Below, one piece after another: positions 48,093 through 58,989 of a stretch of DNA of 64,000 bases. Each line of letters opens with the position of its first letter. The first letter of the stretch is position 1. Origin of the DNA: Neoarius graeffei (Eukaryota > Chordata > Actinopteri > Siluriformes > Ariidae); NCBI RefSeq assembly GCF_027579695.1, contig NC_083577.1, positions 57,921,783-57,985,782 of the forward strand, given 5' to 3'. A program made the position numbers and the translations under genes. The notes beneath the pieces are model-generated. The model worked only from the letters and a program-made list of their open reading frames with translations, searched no databases and had not been told where the DNA came from.

Positions 48093-51000
48093 GTGAGGAT
48101 GTGCACTCGTAATCTTTTGATTACTAGCTCAAAACCTCAAAATGAAATATTTATTGTGAAGAATTATAATTCCAGGCCTACCGTGAAATGCAATGTACAA
48201 AAAAGTAGAAATACTCAGAAAGTTTGTTCCAGTAACCTAATCAATATAAAATTAGATCATACTGACTGTACAGCTGCTGCCAGCACCTTTGATCTAAAGG
48301 TGGGGCTATTAAATATTAGATCTCTTACATCTAAAGTGTTAATTGTTAATGAATTTATTACTGATCAGGAGTTTAATGTACTGTGTTTAACAGAAACATG
48401 GATTAAGCCAAATGAATATATAGCATTAAATGAAGCAAGTCCTCTTGGATACAATTATATACCTTGGATACTATTATATGCCTTGTCTAACTGGCAGAGG
48501 AGAAGGCGTCACTGTTATTTATAATGATTATCTAGGTGTAACACAAAAAACAGGTTATATAATGTATATAGCCTTGAAAAATAGGTCTACCCACTTAATT
48601 CTGTTACTTATTATTTACAGGCCCCTGTGGCCATATTCTGAGTTTCTTTCTGAATTTGCAGATTTGATCTCAGACCTGGTTATTTCCTTAGACAAAGCTT
48701 TAGCTGTTGGAGATTTTAATATTCACTTCAATAACCCAGAAGACTCTTTGAAAACAGCGTTTGTGTCCATTTTAGATTCAGTAGGGCTTAATCAGAGTGT
48801 CATATGGACCGACCCATAATTGTGGTCACACTCTCAATCTAATACTAACAATCGGGTTAAACATAGAAAATACAGTCAAACTTCCACAGTCTGAAGTTAT
48901 CTCAGATCATTATCTTATTTCATTCAAAATATGTCTGAGTAATAATATATGCACCTCACCATGCTACTGTATTAAACGTACATTCACATCAACTACTGCA
49001 CAGAGCTTTATAAATGATCTCCCAGAGCTGTCAACTTTGATCAGGTCACTGTCAGCCCCTGCAGAACTTGATCAGGCGACTGAATGCTTAGAGTCAACAT
49101 TCTGCTATACTTTAGATAATGTAGGTCCTCTTAAAAGGAAAATGATCAGAGAGAAAAAATTAGCACCCTGGTATAATGATGACACTCGCACTTTAAAACA
49201 GACCACTCGAAAATTGGAACGTAAATGGCGTCAAACAAAATTGGTAGCATTCAAATTAGCTTGGAAGGAGAGCTTCCTGAATTATAGAAAAGCTCTTAGT
49301 CCTGCGAGATCAACTTCTCTCCTCCCTAATAGAAGATAACAAAAATAATCCTAGATTCCTATTTAATACTGTAGCAAAATTAACCAGGAATAAGTCCACT
49401 ATAGACACATGCACACCTGCAGTATGTAGTAGCAGCGACTTCATGAATTTTTTCGATGACAAAAGTAAAAATATCTGACAAAAAATTCAAACTACTAATT
49501 TAAGGTCAGACAACTTAAGTGACAATTTAAGTGACCCTGTAGTTAACAATATACAGTGGTGCTTGAAAGTTTGTGAACCCTTTAGAATTTTCTATATTTC
49601 TGCATAAATATGACCTAAAACATCATCAGATTTTCACACAAGGCCTAAAAGTAGATAAAGAGAACCCAGTTAAACAAATGAGACAAAAATATTATACTTG
49701 GTCATTTATTTATTGAGGAAAATGATCCAATATTACATATCTGTCAGTGGCAAAAGTATGTGAACCTCTAGGATTAGCAGTTAATTTGAAGGTGAAATTA
49801 GAGTCAGGTGTTTTCAATCAACGGGATGACAATCAGGTGTGAGTGGGCACCCTGTTTTATTTAAAGAACAGGGATCTATCAAAGTCTGATCTTCACAACA
49901 CATGTTTGTGAAAGTGTATCATGGCACTTCCACAAAGGAGGTTTCTGAGGACCTCAGAAAAAGCATTGTTGATGCTCATCAGGCTGGAAAAGGTTACAAA
50001 ACCATCTCTAAAGAGTTTGGGTTCCACCAATCCACAGTCAGACAGATTGTGTACAAATGGAGGAAATTCAAGACCATTGTTGCCCTCCCCAGGAGTGGTC
50101 GACCAACAAAGATCACTCCAAGAGCAAGGTGTGTAATAGTCGGCGAGGTCACAAAGGACCCCAGGGTAACTTCTAAGCAACTCAAGGCCTCTCTCACATT
50201 GGCTAATGTTAATGTTCATGAGTCCACCATCAGGAGAACACTGAACAACAATGGTGTGCATGGCAGGGTTGCAAGGAGAAAGCCACTGCTCTCCAAAAAG
50301 AACATTGCTGCTCATCTGCAGTTTGCTAAAGATCACGTGGACAAGCCAGAAGGCTATTGGAAGAATGTTTTGGGGACGGATGAGACCAAAATAGAACTTC
50401 TGGTTTAAATGAGAAGCATTATGTTTGGAGAAAGGAAAACACTGCATTCCAGCATAAGAACCTTATCCCATCTGTGAAACATGGTGGTGGTAGTATCATG
50501 GTTTGGGCCTGTTTTGCTGCATCTGGGCCAGGATGGCTTGCCATCAGTGATGGAACAATGAATTCTGAATTATAACAGTGAATTCTAAAGGAAAACGTCA
50601 GGACATCTGTCCATGAACTGAATCTCAAGAGAAGGTGGGTCATGCAGCAAGACGACGACCCTAAGCACACAAGTTGTTCTACCAAAGAATGGTTAAAGAA
50701 GAATAAAGTTAATGTTTTGGAATGGCCAAGTCAAAGTCCTGACCTTAATCCAATGGAAATGTTGTGGAAGGACCTGAAGCGAGCAGTTCATGTGAGGAAA
50801 CCCACCAACATCCCAGAGTTGAAGCTGTTCTGTATGGAGGAATGGGCTAAAATTCCTCCAAGCCGGTGTGCAGGACTGATCAACAGTTACCGGAAACATT
50901 TAGTTGGAGTTATCGCTGCACAAGGGGGTCACACCAGATACTGAAAGCAAAGGTTCACATACTTTTGCCACTCACAGATATGTAATATTGGATCATTTTC

Positions 51001-51330
51001 CTCAATAAATAAATGACCAAGTATAATATTTTTGTCTCATTTGTTTAACTGGGTTCTCTTTATCTACTTTTAGGATTTATGTGCAAATCTGATGATGTTT
51101 TAGGTCATATTTATGCAGAAATATAGAAAATTCTAAAGGGTTCACAAACTTTCAAGCACCACTGTATCAGTCAGGATTTAGACCTCATCATAGCACAGAG
51201 ACAGCACTGGTTAAAGTAGTAAATGACCTACTGTTGGCATCTGATCAGGGCTGTGTCTCGCTGCTTGTGTTGCTTGACCTTAGTGCAGCATTTGATACTG
51301 TTGATCATTCCATTCTTTTTGGATAGACTA
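48093..51330 (+). mobile_element. LINE remnant (endonuclease plus start of RT) split by a Tc1
   Basis: Endonuclease motifs on the plus strand are NIRSLTSK, LCLTETWIKP, AVGDFNIHFNNP, and VISDHYLISF (48300-48950), followed by a linker to about 49550. After the Tc1 at 49554-51164 the RT resumes as [20 protein letters not shown] and [17 protein letters not shown], then ends near 51330. Frames shift several times and the linker-to-RT segment expected between the two parts is missing. L2/CR1-like by motif style. Confidence 0.85.
49554..51164 (+). mobile_element. Full-length Tc1 element inserted in the LINE
   Basis: Inverted CAGTGGTGCTTGAAAG ends and TA on both sides. The transposase (49902-50943) is open through the helix-turn-helix part and KPLLSKKNIAAHLQFAKDHV to DETKIELLV, then one frameshift near 50400. 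The catalytic part continues with [15 protein letters not shown], two stops near 50570, QQDDDPKHTSCSTKEW and SPDLNPMEMLWKDL, and ends AQGGHTRY. Same family as 28205-29796, in the opposite orientation. Confidence 0.93.
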
Positions 51331-51480
51331 GTTATCTGCCTCACTGTTTTTTTCCACCATCCTAACTAGTCAACAGCTCCCCACAACAGTGACTAGTTAA
51401 TGTATTAGTTAATGAGTCAACTAGTTTGTGCAACCCCTATTTCAGACATGTAAAAGCAATAATATTTCATGGTTGCACGT

Positions 51481-51787
51481 ACAGTGCCCTCCACAGTTAT
51501 TGGCACCCCTTGTAAATATTAGGAAAAAGGGTTAGAAAAAAAATCCAGTAATAGTGGCACATGTTTTTGTTGAAAATAATTATTTCTTGATGAGGAATTT
51601 GTTTTTCTCTGAATAAATTTATTTCAGTTAAAAGTTTATTTTCAGTGTGAGATGAAGCTACTTCACCAGAATATGGATTTTTTTCTAACCCCCCCCCCAA
51701 AAAAAAACAAAAACAAAAAACAAACAAAAAAAAACCCCCAACTTTAATTAGTAACAGTAGTCATCCTTCTAAAATTGAATATTTTAC
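51481..51787. mobile_element. Tc1-type terminal fragment (uncertain)
   Basis: CAGTGCCCTCCACAGTTATT following TA is a familiar fish Tc1-like terminus, but the opposite end was not found. The piece contains an A-rich tract. Confidence 0.45.
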
Positions 51788-51792
51788 ATAGT

Positions 51793-52230
51793 TGTCAGGT
51801 ACACGACGGAGGCGGCTGTATGTGCAGAATTGTTCAGTTTAATACAGTGCAATAGATACATAAAGTGCATAAAACGCACACAAAGGCAAACAGTCCAAAA
51901 TGGCAGGCAAGATCAGAAACGTGAAAACAGGCAAATGGTCAGCCGAGGTGCAAACAGTATGTCAGAGGCTAGGCGAGAACAAGAACTAGAAACAGGAACA
52001 AGAATTGAGAAACCAAGAACAAGGGTAGAAAGGCTCGGTAATGCGTACTTAACGTAGCGTATACTTCGCATTGCATTTGCATCAGCGCAGTCCTTAATTA
52101 GCCAAACACATAGTTCTCTAATTGAGTTCAGGTGTGCCTTGTTCACAGCACACATGCTGGAGCTCACTCGGCGCACTCGCAGCCTGAGGCACACCTTCAG
52201 GTGCACGCGCCATAGCACGCAGGACTGACA
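51793..52230. mobile_element. Solo LTR-like unit with 5-bp target duplication
   Basis: The 438-bp unit starts TGTCAGG and ends CTGACA, and ATAGT flanks both sides exactly. This fits a solo long terminal repeat left after recombination; a short inverted-repeat DNA element is the alternative. A partial copy is at 61301-61529. It appears relatively young because the flanking repeat is perfect. No internal region is present. Confidence 0.65.
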
Positions 52231-52252
52231 ATAGTCAAATCGTTATTGAATA

Positions 52253-53652
52253 GGGGAGACCGGGTATGGTCGTAACACAGGGTGAGTTGTGACACCACCA
52301 ATTCCACCAATCAGGGATAAGATATGAGCCATGTGACAGTTTCAGTCTCCTCAGACTTCCTTTACGATCACACATGGACATTTTCAAGTTGTTGGTGCAA
52401 TTTCTCCCGGAGCAAGGAGGAAAATTCAAAGTCGGTAAGAAAGTAACTTTTTTTTTTAGAAATTTTTTTCTAGTGCTTTTACCATTGTAGACAAAGTTGT
52501 AAGAGTTATTTCAGGTCAAACTATAATTTCTCTAGAAAAGAATGGTGTACTGTAGCTCTCCCTTGCTAATGTCAAAGCACCATGCTAATACAGCTTGCTA
52601 AACAATGGATGACAGTGGTGGGGTACTGTAGGTTGTAACACGTTTTTTGAAAGTGTTACAACCATCCCCTCACATACAAAGAAGATTTTTTTTTGTGATT
52701 TTAATGATTCTACAGAATGCCTAGAACATGGGTGAGGAGTGGAGTGGATGCCAAGGTACTAAAAAGAGCAGCAGAGGAGGTTAAAAAAGGAACATCTGTC
52801 AGGGCAGTGGCAAGAAAGCATGGTATCTGCCATGTTACCCTTCATAGGTTCTGGCAGAAGTTCAAACTACTGAAAGACCAGGGATCGCTGAACCTTCCTC
52901 GGGTAGGATACTCAGTCCGAACAGAGTCTTCAACAGGGAGCAGGAGGAGATATTGGCAGATTACATTAGCCAGGCAGCTGATATATACTTTGGGCTAACT
53001 CCACGCGAGGTAAGCATGATAGCTGAGAACAGGGTAGAATAGGCAAAAGTCAAGACCTCGCAATTTGTATTAGACCTTTCAAGGATGCATTTAATTTGTT
53101 CGGTGTTACCAAAATTACCCATGTTCTCTAAAAAAAATGTTCTGTGGAATGGGGCTAGTGGACATGTCTATGTTCATTCATTTTATCTTTGTGTGTGTGA
53201 CTGTTCAGCTCTCTCTCTCTCCTCACAAGACACAAATATACACACACACAAAGTAGAAATGTTATGCTTTTTATATTTTGTTTAAAGCAATATGATATTA
53301 ATTCTTTATGTGAATGGATTGTATGTTATAGGCCTACAATATATGTTGTTGAATCTATTTTCAAACCCTGTTTATGCAATAAATCGGCATATCGAATGAA
53401 GTTCCATTGTTTTTCTGCATTTTGTCTATCTGTTACAATCTACCCCAGTAGTGGGGTAGGTTGTAACAAAGGTATGCACTGTGTTTGTCATAATCTCACA
53501 AATTTTGTGATATAGTTGAGGAGATTTAAATGGTTGCCACTTGTAGGAGACAAATGTGGGTACTTTGCCTGAAAGTTCCAGAACTGTAGCTTTGAAAAAA
53601 ATGATAGTTTTCAGTGATGAAAAAAAGTGTTACAACCATACCCGGTCTCCCC
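52253..53652 (+). mobile_element. Pogo-like DNA element with psq helix-turn-helix remnant
   Basis: The 1400-bp unit is flanked by TA and has near-perfect 27-bp inverted ends starting GGGGAGACCGGGTATGG. Inside, GTTGTAACAC-type motifs recur and form hairpins near 52627-52668 and 53433-53470. A psq-type DNA-binding frame lies at 52717-53024. The DDE domain is absent, so the copy is non-autonomous. Confidence 0.75.
52717..53024 (+). CDS. psq-type helix-turn-helix fragment of a pogo-like transposase
   Basis: The frame starts MPRTWVRSGVDAKVLKRAAE and continues VRAVARKHGICHVTLHRFWQ, a psq/CENP-B-like helix-turn-helix that would bind the element's own ends. After about residue 68 the matching sequence continues in another frame: VFNREQEEILADYISQAADI, then GLTPRE. 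A single-nucleotide shift therefore separates the two parts. GTAAGC directly after GLTPRE could be a splice donor, since some pogo-like transposases have introns, but no downstream exon with DDE residues is present. Not a host gene on current evidence. Confidence 0.6.
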
Positions 53653-54181
53653 TATTTTACATAGTCAAATACAAGCCTAACAGAAAATAGCCAAAAAAAA
53701 AAAAAGTTTAAAAATCTAATGGAATGTTATTTTTCTAGCATGGTTATTATATTTATATGGTTATTTATAGGGATTTTTTAAATTGTGCTTTTCCAGTTTT
53801 CATGTGCTATCTTGTTTTCTTTTGATTAGGGAGAGTAGTTTTTTTTTTATTTAAATGTGTATTCTAATTTATTGAGATACAGTTTAACATCAAGTTTGAG
53901 TTTCAGCAGTCATTATACATCACCCCGACTTGTGGACAGTGATATGCAGGAGAGTCCTCTTTCTTTAAATCATCTTACTTTTTAACAATTTGTGTAACAA
54001 TTCATGCTTGTACATGAAAAAAAACCTCCTCACATTTTCTAGTAATTTCATCTTTCTAGTTGGTTATATTATTTTTCGAATAGTTAAATATTTCTGTTTC
54101 CATACTTCAGTGTCTGAATCAATGAGACAAAACCATCATGCACATAATGAGCAAGCTCTGTGACTTATTTTATTTTTTCAG
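53653..54181. other. Former intron DNA, nothing recognised
   Basis: AT-rich sequence that ends in a strong polypyrimidine tract and acceptor at 54180-54181 before the last GATD3-type exon. Confidence 0.4.
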
Positions 54182-54635
54182 ATCTCCTGATATACCAGAA
54201 ACTGCAGAAGCCATCACCCAGCTGAGCTGCAAACACATCTGCAAGAATGTCAATGAAGCGTATGTGGATGAGAAAAATAAGATTGTGACCACCTGTGTCT
54301 TTATGTGCATGGCACCTCACCACGAGATACAATATTTGATGGCACTGGTGTGATGATGATTCAGAATGTTCTCAAACTTATCTGAATGCACACTAGCACC
54401 ACAATCCAGCAAGTATAAAAACCTTTTTAGAGCTACAAAGCACATCAAAGAATGACCTTTGCCTTACTACTGTGTTGCATGTTAATTGTGAAGTAGAATT
54501 TCCTAAATAAACTGTATTTGACTGAATTGAAATTCTCCATTGTTGTCAGCTGTCATTCCCGAATGCTCATTTCTCTCCACACACAGCCCCTCAGCAAGCC
54601 AATGCTGTTAAACTTCCTTTCCTAGTTTCTATGTA

Positions 54636-55629
54636 CAGTGGTTCTTGAAAGTTTGTGAACCCTTCAGAATGTTCTGTATTTCTGCATAAATATGACCTAA
54701 CACATCACCAGATTTTCACACAAGTCCTAAAAGTAGATGAAGAGAACCCAGTTAAACAAATGAGACAAATATTATACTTGGTCATTTATTTATTGAGGAA
54801 AATGATCCAATATTACATATCTGTGAGTGGCAAAAGTATGTGAACCTTTGCTTTCAATATCTGGTGTGACCCCCTTGTGCAGCAATAACTGCAACTAAAT
54901 GTTTCTGGTAACTGTTGATCAGTCCTGCACACCGGCTTGGAGGAATTTTAACCCATTCCTCCGTACAGAACAGCTTCAACTCTGGGATGTTGGTGGGTTT
55001 CCTCACATGAACTGCTCGCTTCAGGTCCTTCCACAACATTTCGATTGGATTAATGTCAGGACTTTGACTTGGCCATTCCAAAACATTAATTTTATTCTTC
55101 TTTAACCATTCTTTGGTAGAACGACTTGTGTGCTTAGGGTCGTTGTCTTGCTGCATGACCCACCTTCTCTTGAGATTCAGTTCATGGACAGATGTCCTGA
55201 CATCTTCCTTTAGAATTCGCTGGTATAATTCAGAATTCATTGTTTCATCAATGATGGCAAGCCATCCTGGCCCAGATGCAGCAAAACAGGCCCAAACCAT
55301 GATACTACCACCACCATGTTTCACAGATGGGATAAGGTTCTTATGCTGGAATGCAGTGTTTTCCTTTCTCCAAACATAACACTTCTCATTTAAACCAAAA
55401 AGTTCTATTTTGGTCTCATCTGTCCACAAAACATTTTTCCAATAGCCTTCTGGCGTCTATGTGATCTTTAGCAAACTGCAGATGAGCAGCAATGTTCTTT
55501 TTGGAGAGCAGTGGCTTCCTCCTTGCAACCCTGCCATGCACACCATTGTTGTTCAGTGTTCTCCTGATGGTGGAATCATGAACATTTAACATTAGCCAAT
55601 GTGAGAGAGGCCTTGAGTTGCTTAGAAGT
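54636..55629 (-). mobile_element. Tc1 element, C-terminal half (left part of a split copy)
   Basis: The left terminus CAGTGGTTCTTGAAAG after TA is present. The minus strand at 54854-55429 keeps a 191-codon open catalytic part: [65 protein letters not shown]. The element stops abruptly at CTTAGAAGTTA near 55629. The missing part begins at exactly that point in the fragment at 61533. Confidence 0.9.
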
Positions 55630-55855
55630 TAAAATAACTAAATATACCATCCACCATTGAGTTGTATGATGTCTGTATTACTAAATATGATCATTATTCA
55701 TGCCACATATTATCTTGTGCTTTGGCAGGTAATAAAAGCAGTCTAGTACTTTATCAGGCTTCATTGACACACATATTAAAATGTTAGTCATTCAAAACAA
55801 TCACCATTCAAAAATTAAAGCTGAGTCAAATGTCAGCTTGAGTTAAAGTTTTATG

Positions 55856-56788
55856 TCTCGTCTCGTCTCGTCTTCATCCGCTTATCCGGGGCCGGGTCGC
55901 GGAGGCAGCAGTCTGAGCATGGAAGCCCAAACTTCCCTCTCCCCAGACACCTCGGCCAGCTCCTCGGGAAGAACACCGAGGCGTTCCCAGGGCAGCCGAG
56001 AGACATATGGGCCTTTTCCACTACCCTTTTTCAGCTCACTTCAGCCCAACACGGCTCGCGTTTCGACTACCTCAGAGCAGCACGACTGAGCTCACTTCAG
56101 CCCTACTCAGCACCCAAAACTCGCACGGTTTTGGAGTGGGGCTGAAGTGAGCCCAACCGAGCCGAGTGGGGCTAGGGACGTGAGGAGACACTCCCCTGTG
56201 CACTGATTGGTGAGGAGGAGTGTCCTCACATGCCCACACACGCCCCGCGAGCACGCTGGGATCTGTAAACACCGTAAACCCGGAAGAAGAAGAATTACGA
56301 GCAACACTAACCAGCAGCAGAATTACCAGCAACACTAACGACTCCATGTCCTCCATGTTTATTGTTTACTATCCGGGTCGTGAGACTACTGCTTAAAAGG
56401 TCACTGATGTCACTGTTTGCGCCACCTAACGACATCACATGACGTCCACCCACTTTCGCTAACTCCACCCAATGTGTCCACCCACTTCCAGCCAGCACGG
56501 TTCAGCGCGGTTGTAGTCGAAATGCAACCCCAACAGCCCCACTCAGCTCGACTCAGCACCGCACGGCTCAGCCCAACTCAGCCGCGTTGGTAGTGGAAAA
56601 GCCCCAATAGTCCCTCCAGCGTGTCCTGGGTCTTCACCGGGGCCTCCTCCCGGGGGGACATGCCTGGAACACCTCCCCAGGGAGGCATCCAGGAGGCATC
56701 CGAAAAAGATGCCCGAGCCACCTCAGCTGATTCCTCTCGATGTGGAGGAGCAGCGGCTCTACTCTGAGCTCCTCCCGAGTGACTGTGC
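55856..56788 (-). mobile_element. 5'-truncated LINE fragment with 13-bp target duplication, split by a MITE
   Basis: TAAAGTTTTATGT flanks the unit (55843-55855 and 56789-56801). On the minus strand it ends in a (CGAGA)n simple tail. The body (CCGGGGCCGGGTCGCGGAGG and GGAGGAGCAGCGGCTCTACT) is a widespread fish LINE 3' region. The Harbinger-type MITE at 56008-56606 interrupts it, leaving about 330 bp of LINE. Confidence 0.8.
56008..56606. mobile_element. PIF/Harbinger-like MITE with 3-bp target duplication
   Basis: The ends are TGGGCCTTTTCCACTACC at the left and TGGGGCTTTTCCACTACC as reverse complement of the right. ATA is duplicated (56005-56007 and 56607-56609). GC-rich interior with CAGCTCACTTCAGCCC-type repeats; no transposase. 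Confidence 0.8.
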
Positions 56789-56824
56789 TAAAGTTTTATG
56801 TGTGAGTTATAATTATAATAACGT

Positions 56825-57788
56825 TCAAGCAGATGATGAATAATAGGAGTCAGTGCTTTGGTTTGTGCTTATGAAATTGCATGACCCAAGTACGGAACAG
56901 TCAGGGACTGTCTCCAGGTTGTCAATGAGTTGCACTATACTATCTACAGCATCTGTGCTCAGCACAGTCGATGCATTATTCTTAAATTTCCCTTCCAAAT
57001 GCTCCTGACTGAGAGGCTTTCTCCAGTGACCATAAAATGTGTTGCAACGTGCTGTGTGTGTTTCTCTGTTGGCCATCTCCACAACAACTTCAGAGTACAT
57101 CTTTTCGAAACTAGCCTGATTGTCTTTTGGATTTTCCAGATGAACTTTGAGGAGCAGGTCCTTCAGTGCTTTCCTTTCCATCATTTTACTGCTGAAGGAG
57201 TCCATAGTGACCTCACTATCAAGCAGTGCACTGCAGCAACTGAACTGGTATGAGTGCCTAGCCTCGTGCTCCGTCACTGGGAGTGGACAGTCTATGTATC
57301 TGGATGAAGGGACTCTCAGAACAATCCTCTTAATTTGACTGAGATCAGCATTTGGCTCTATGGTGTGAATTTTATTCCTCGCTTTTATTGCTGTATCAGC
57401 TACCCAGTGCATGCCAAGATGTGCAGGAAAGCGCTTAAATGCAATATCCTGTTCTTCCAGCACCCACCTGTACTGGCTAGATGGGGAAACCTCAGCCAAA
57501 TGACATGGTAAATAATCCTGGTAGAAAATGCTAAAACCTGACTCCAGGTCCAGAATGTGTTTGTTGCCCTCTAGACCAAGAAGGGCAAACTGAGATGCTT
57601 CCAGGCCCCACCTAGCAGCGTTTCCCAAGTGCAGTGGCTTAGTCTGAGTAGCAGCATTTGCCAGAGGAGCACCAGCAGATGAACATGCAATAGCAAGAGC
57701 TGCCATGGTCTGAGATGGAGACAGACCCAGGAGTTTAGCTGTGGCAGCTGCACTGCCCATAACTCCAACAACTGTAGGAGGGTGGAAC
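56825..57788 (-). CDS. acod1: cis-aconitate decarboxylase, last coding exon
   Basis: Last exon (321 codons and stop) of the MmgE/PrpD-family enzyme that makes itaconate from cis-aconitate in mitochondria during innate immune activation. The exon begins after a strong TTTCTCAG acceptor in phase 2 with FHPPTVVGVMGSAAATAKLL. Residues matching human ACOD1 His159 (FHPP), Lys207 (QTKPLHLGNAARWG), His277 (AHLGMHW) and Tyr318 (ARHSYQF) are all present, and exon length is close to the corresponding part of the 481-residue human protein. The frame has no breaks. The upstream exons with Asp93, Thr97 and His103 are not found up to 64 kb, so the last intron is longer than 6.2 kb, or this is a displaced exon. 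The C-terminus ends in a Ser/Thr-rich stretch that differs from mammals. Confidence 0.92.
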
Positions 57789-58184
57789 CTGAGAAAGGAA
57801 GACAAAAGATTTCACATGACTGATAAGCTTTTTGCTCAAAGATAAAATGACAATGATTTTCCCAAGGATTATAACAAGTTGCAATTGGGGAGTAAAATAT
57901 CCATCCATCCATTATCTGTAGCCGCTTATCTTGTTCTACAGCAGAGGTTGGCAACCTTTTTGCCATGTAGTGCCAATTAGAAATTTTCTTGTTAGTTAGT
58001 GTGCCATTCAAATAGGTGTTGTTAACTATGTGTAATTAGACCCCACAAATTTTAGACGGATATGGATATTTAATGCATTGAGCAAATCTAAAACACCATT
58101 GCACTTGTTTTATGCCATTAACCTCACACACTTTAACCAAATTGCACTTGTTTTATGCCATTAACCTCACACACAAGGTTTAAG

Positions 58185-58185
<1 letters not shown>

Positions 58186-58214
<29 letters not shown>
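58186..58214 (+). repeat. Poly-C tract (29 C)
   Basis: An uninterrupted homopolymer inside the hAT element; the minus strand could form a quadruplex. Its length is likely uncertain in the assembly. Confidence 0.9.
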
Positions 58215-58215
<1 letters not shown>

Positions 58216-58989
58216 ATTGGATAACAACATTGCAAGCAGCTTATACAAATTCACAAAATAACATTCAAAATCTTTCAGTAGGTAACAGGCCCAAGTAATT
58301 CACAATAAAGACGTAGCAGCCTAATGGAAATGGAACTGATGAATAATAAAACTGCAGAAAAAAAATTAAATAATGAGTGTCAGAGAACATTGACAAGTAG
58401 CCTACATAAAGTGGCTTAACAATAAACTGCAAATTTGAAGTAGCCTTGTTACAAAATAAATGTTTTGCCTATCAGTCAATGAGTGTGTTTACATGCACAT
58501 AGAGAAAATCGAATTTCTGCCATAGCTCGACTGAAATCAAAGTTCTAAATGCCATGGATACACCTTAGCTCGGCTGAAATCAAAATGAACTGGATTTCTC
58601 GTAATCGAGCTACGCAACCTAGATTATGCGATTGTAGCCGAGCTACTTAGTGCATGTAACCCTATCGAGCTACATAGTCGAGCTACTTACTTCCCTTCCG
58701 GAAGTGACGAGTGACGTGACCACAAGCGGGAAACACAACAGCCTCGGTCGGCATGACAACAGTAGTAGTAGCGAGCAGCAGAAGAGGTAAGGAGGAACAA
58801 GGAGACAAAAAACAAAAACAATTGAACTTTTTGTGTGTTTATTAAGACATAAGTTAAATTGTAAGCAAAAAATGGACTTTAGAAAAATATACAATTGTGC
58901 AAAATAAGTTGTCTTACAAAACAGTGGTCTGCGCAGGACAGTTTGTAGCCAACAGGTGGCAATGACGTGGTGTGAATGTAAAGTTGAAA

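Larger units (their letters stand above)
44078..54511 (+). pseudogene. gatd3: ES1/GATD3-type gene remnant (DJ-1/PfpI-like family), central exons lost
   Basis: Three plus-strand pieces match the ES1 family of mitochondrial DJ-1-like proteins. Piece 1, 44078-44188: [20 protein letters not shown], then [15 protein letters not shown]. Piece 2, 46988-47159, after a TTCTAG acceptor: VKIFAHCIDQMHVVDHLKGA, ESARLARGDIHDL and SDAIIFP. Piece 3, 54182-54385, after a good acceptor: TAEAITQLSCKHICKNVNEA and DEKNKIVTTCVFMCMAPHHE, then a 5-nt frame-shifting insertion, then IFDGTGVMMIQNVLKLI and stop. AATAAA at 54506 marks the 3' end. The exons that should carry the GGFGAAKNL region and the nucleophile-elbow part are missing between 47.2 and 54.2 kb, where a LINE, a Tc1, a solo LTR and a pogo-like element lie. 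Piece 2 lacks a GT donor. An unprocessed pseudogene is most likely; a lost-exon assembly error is the alternative. Confidence 0.8.
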
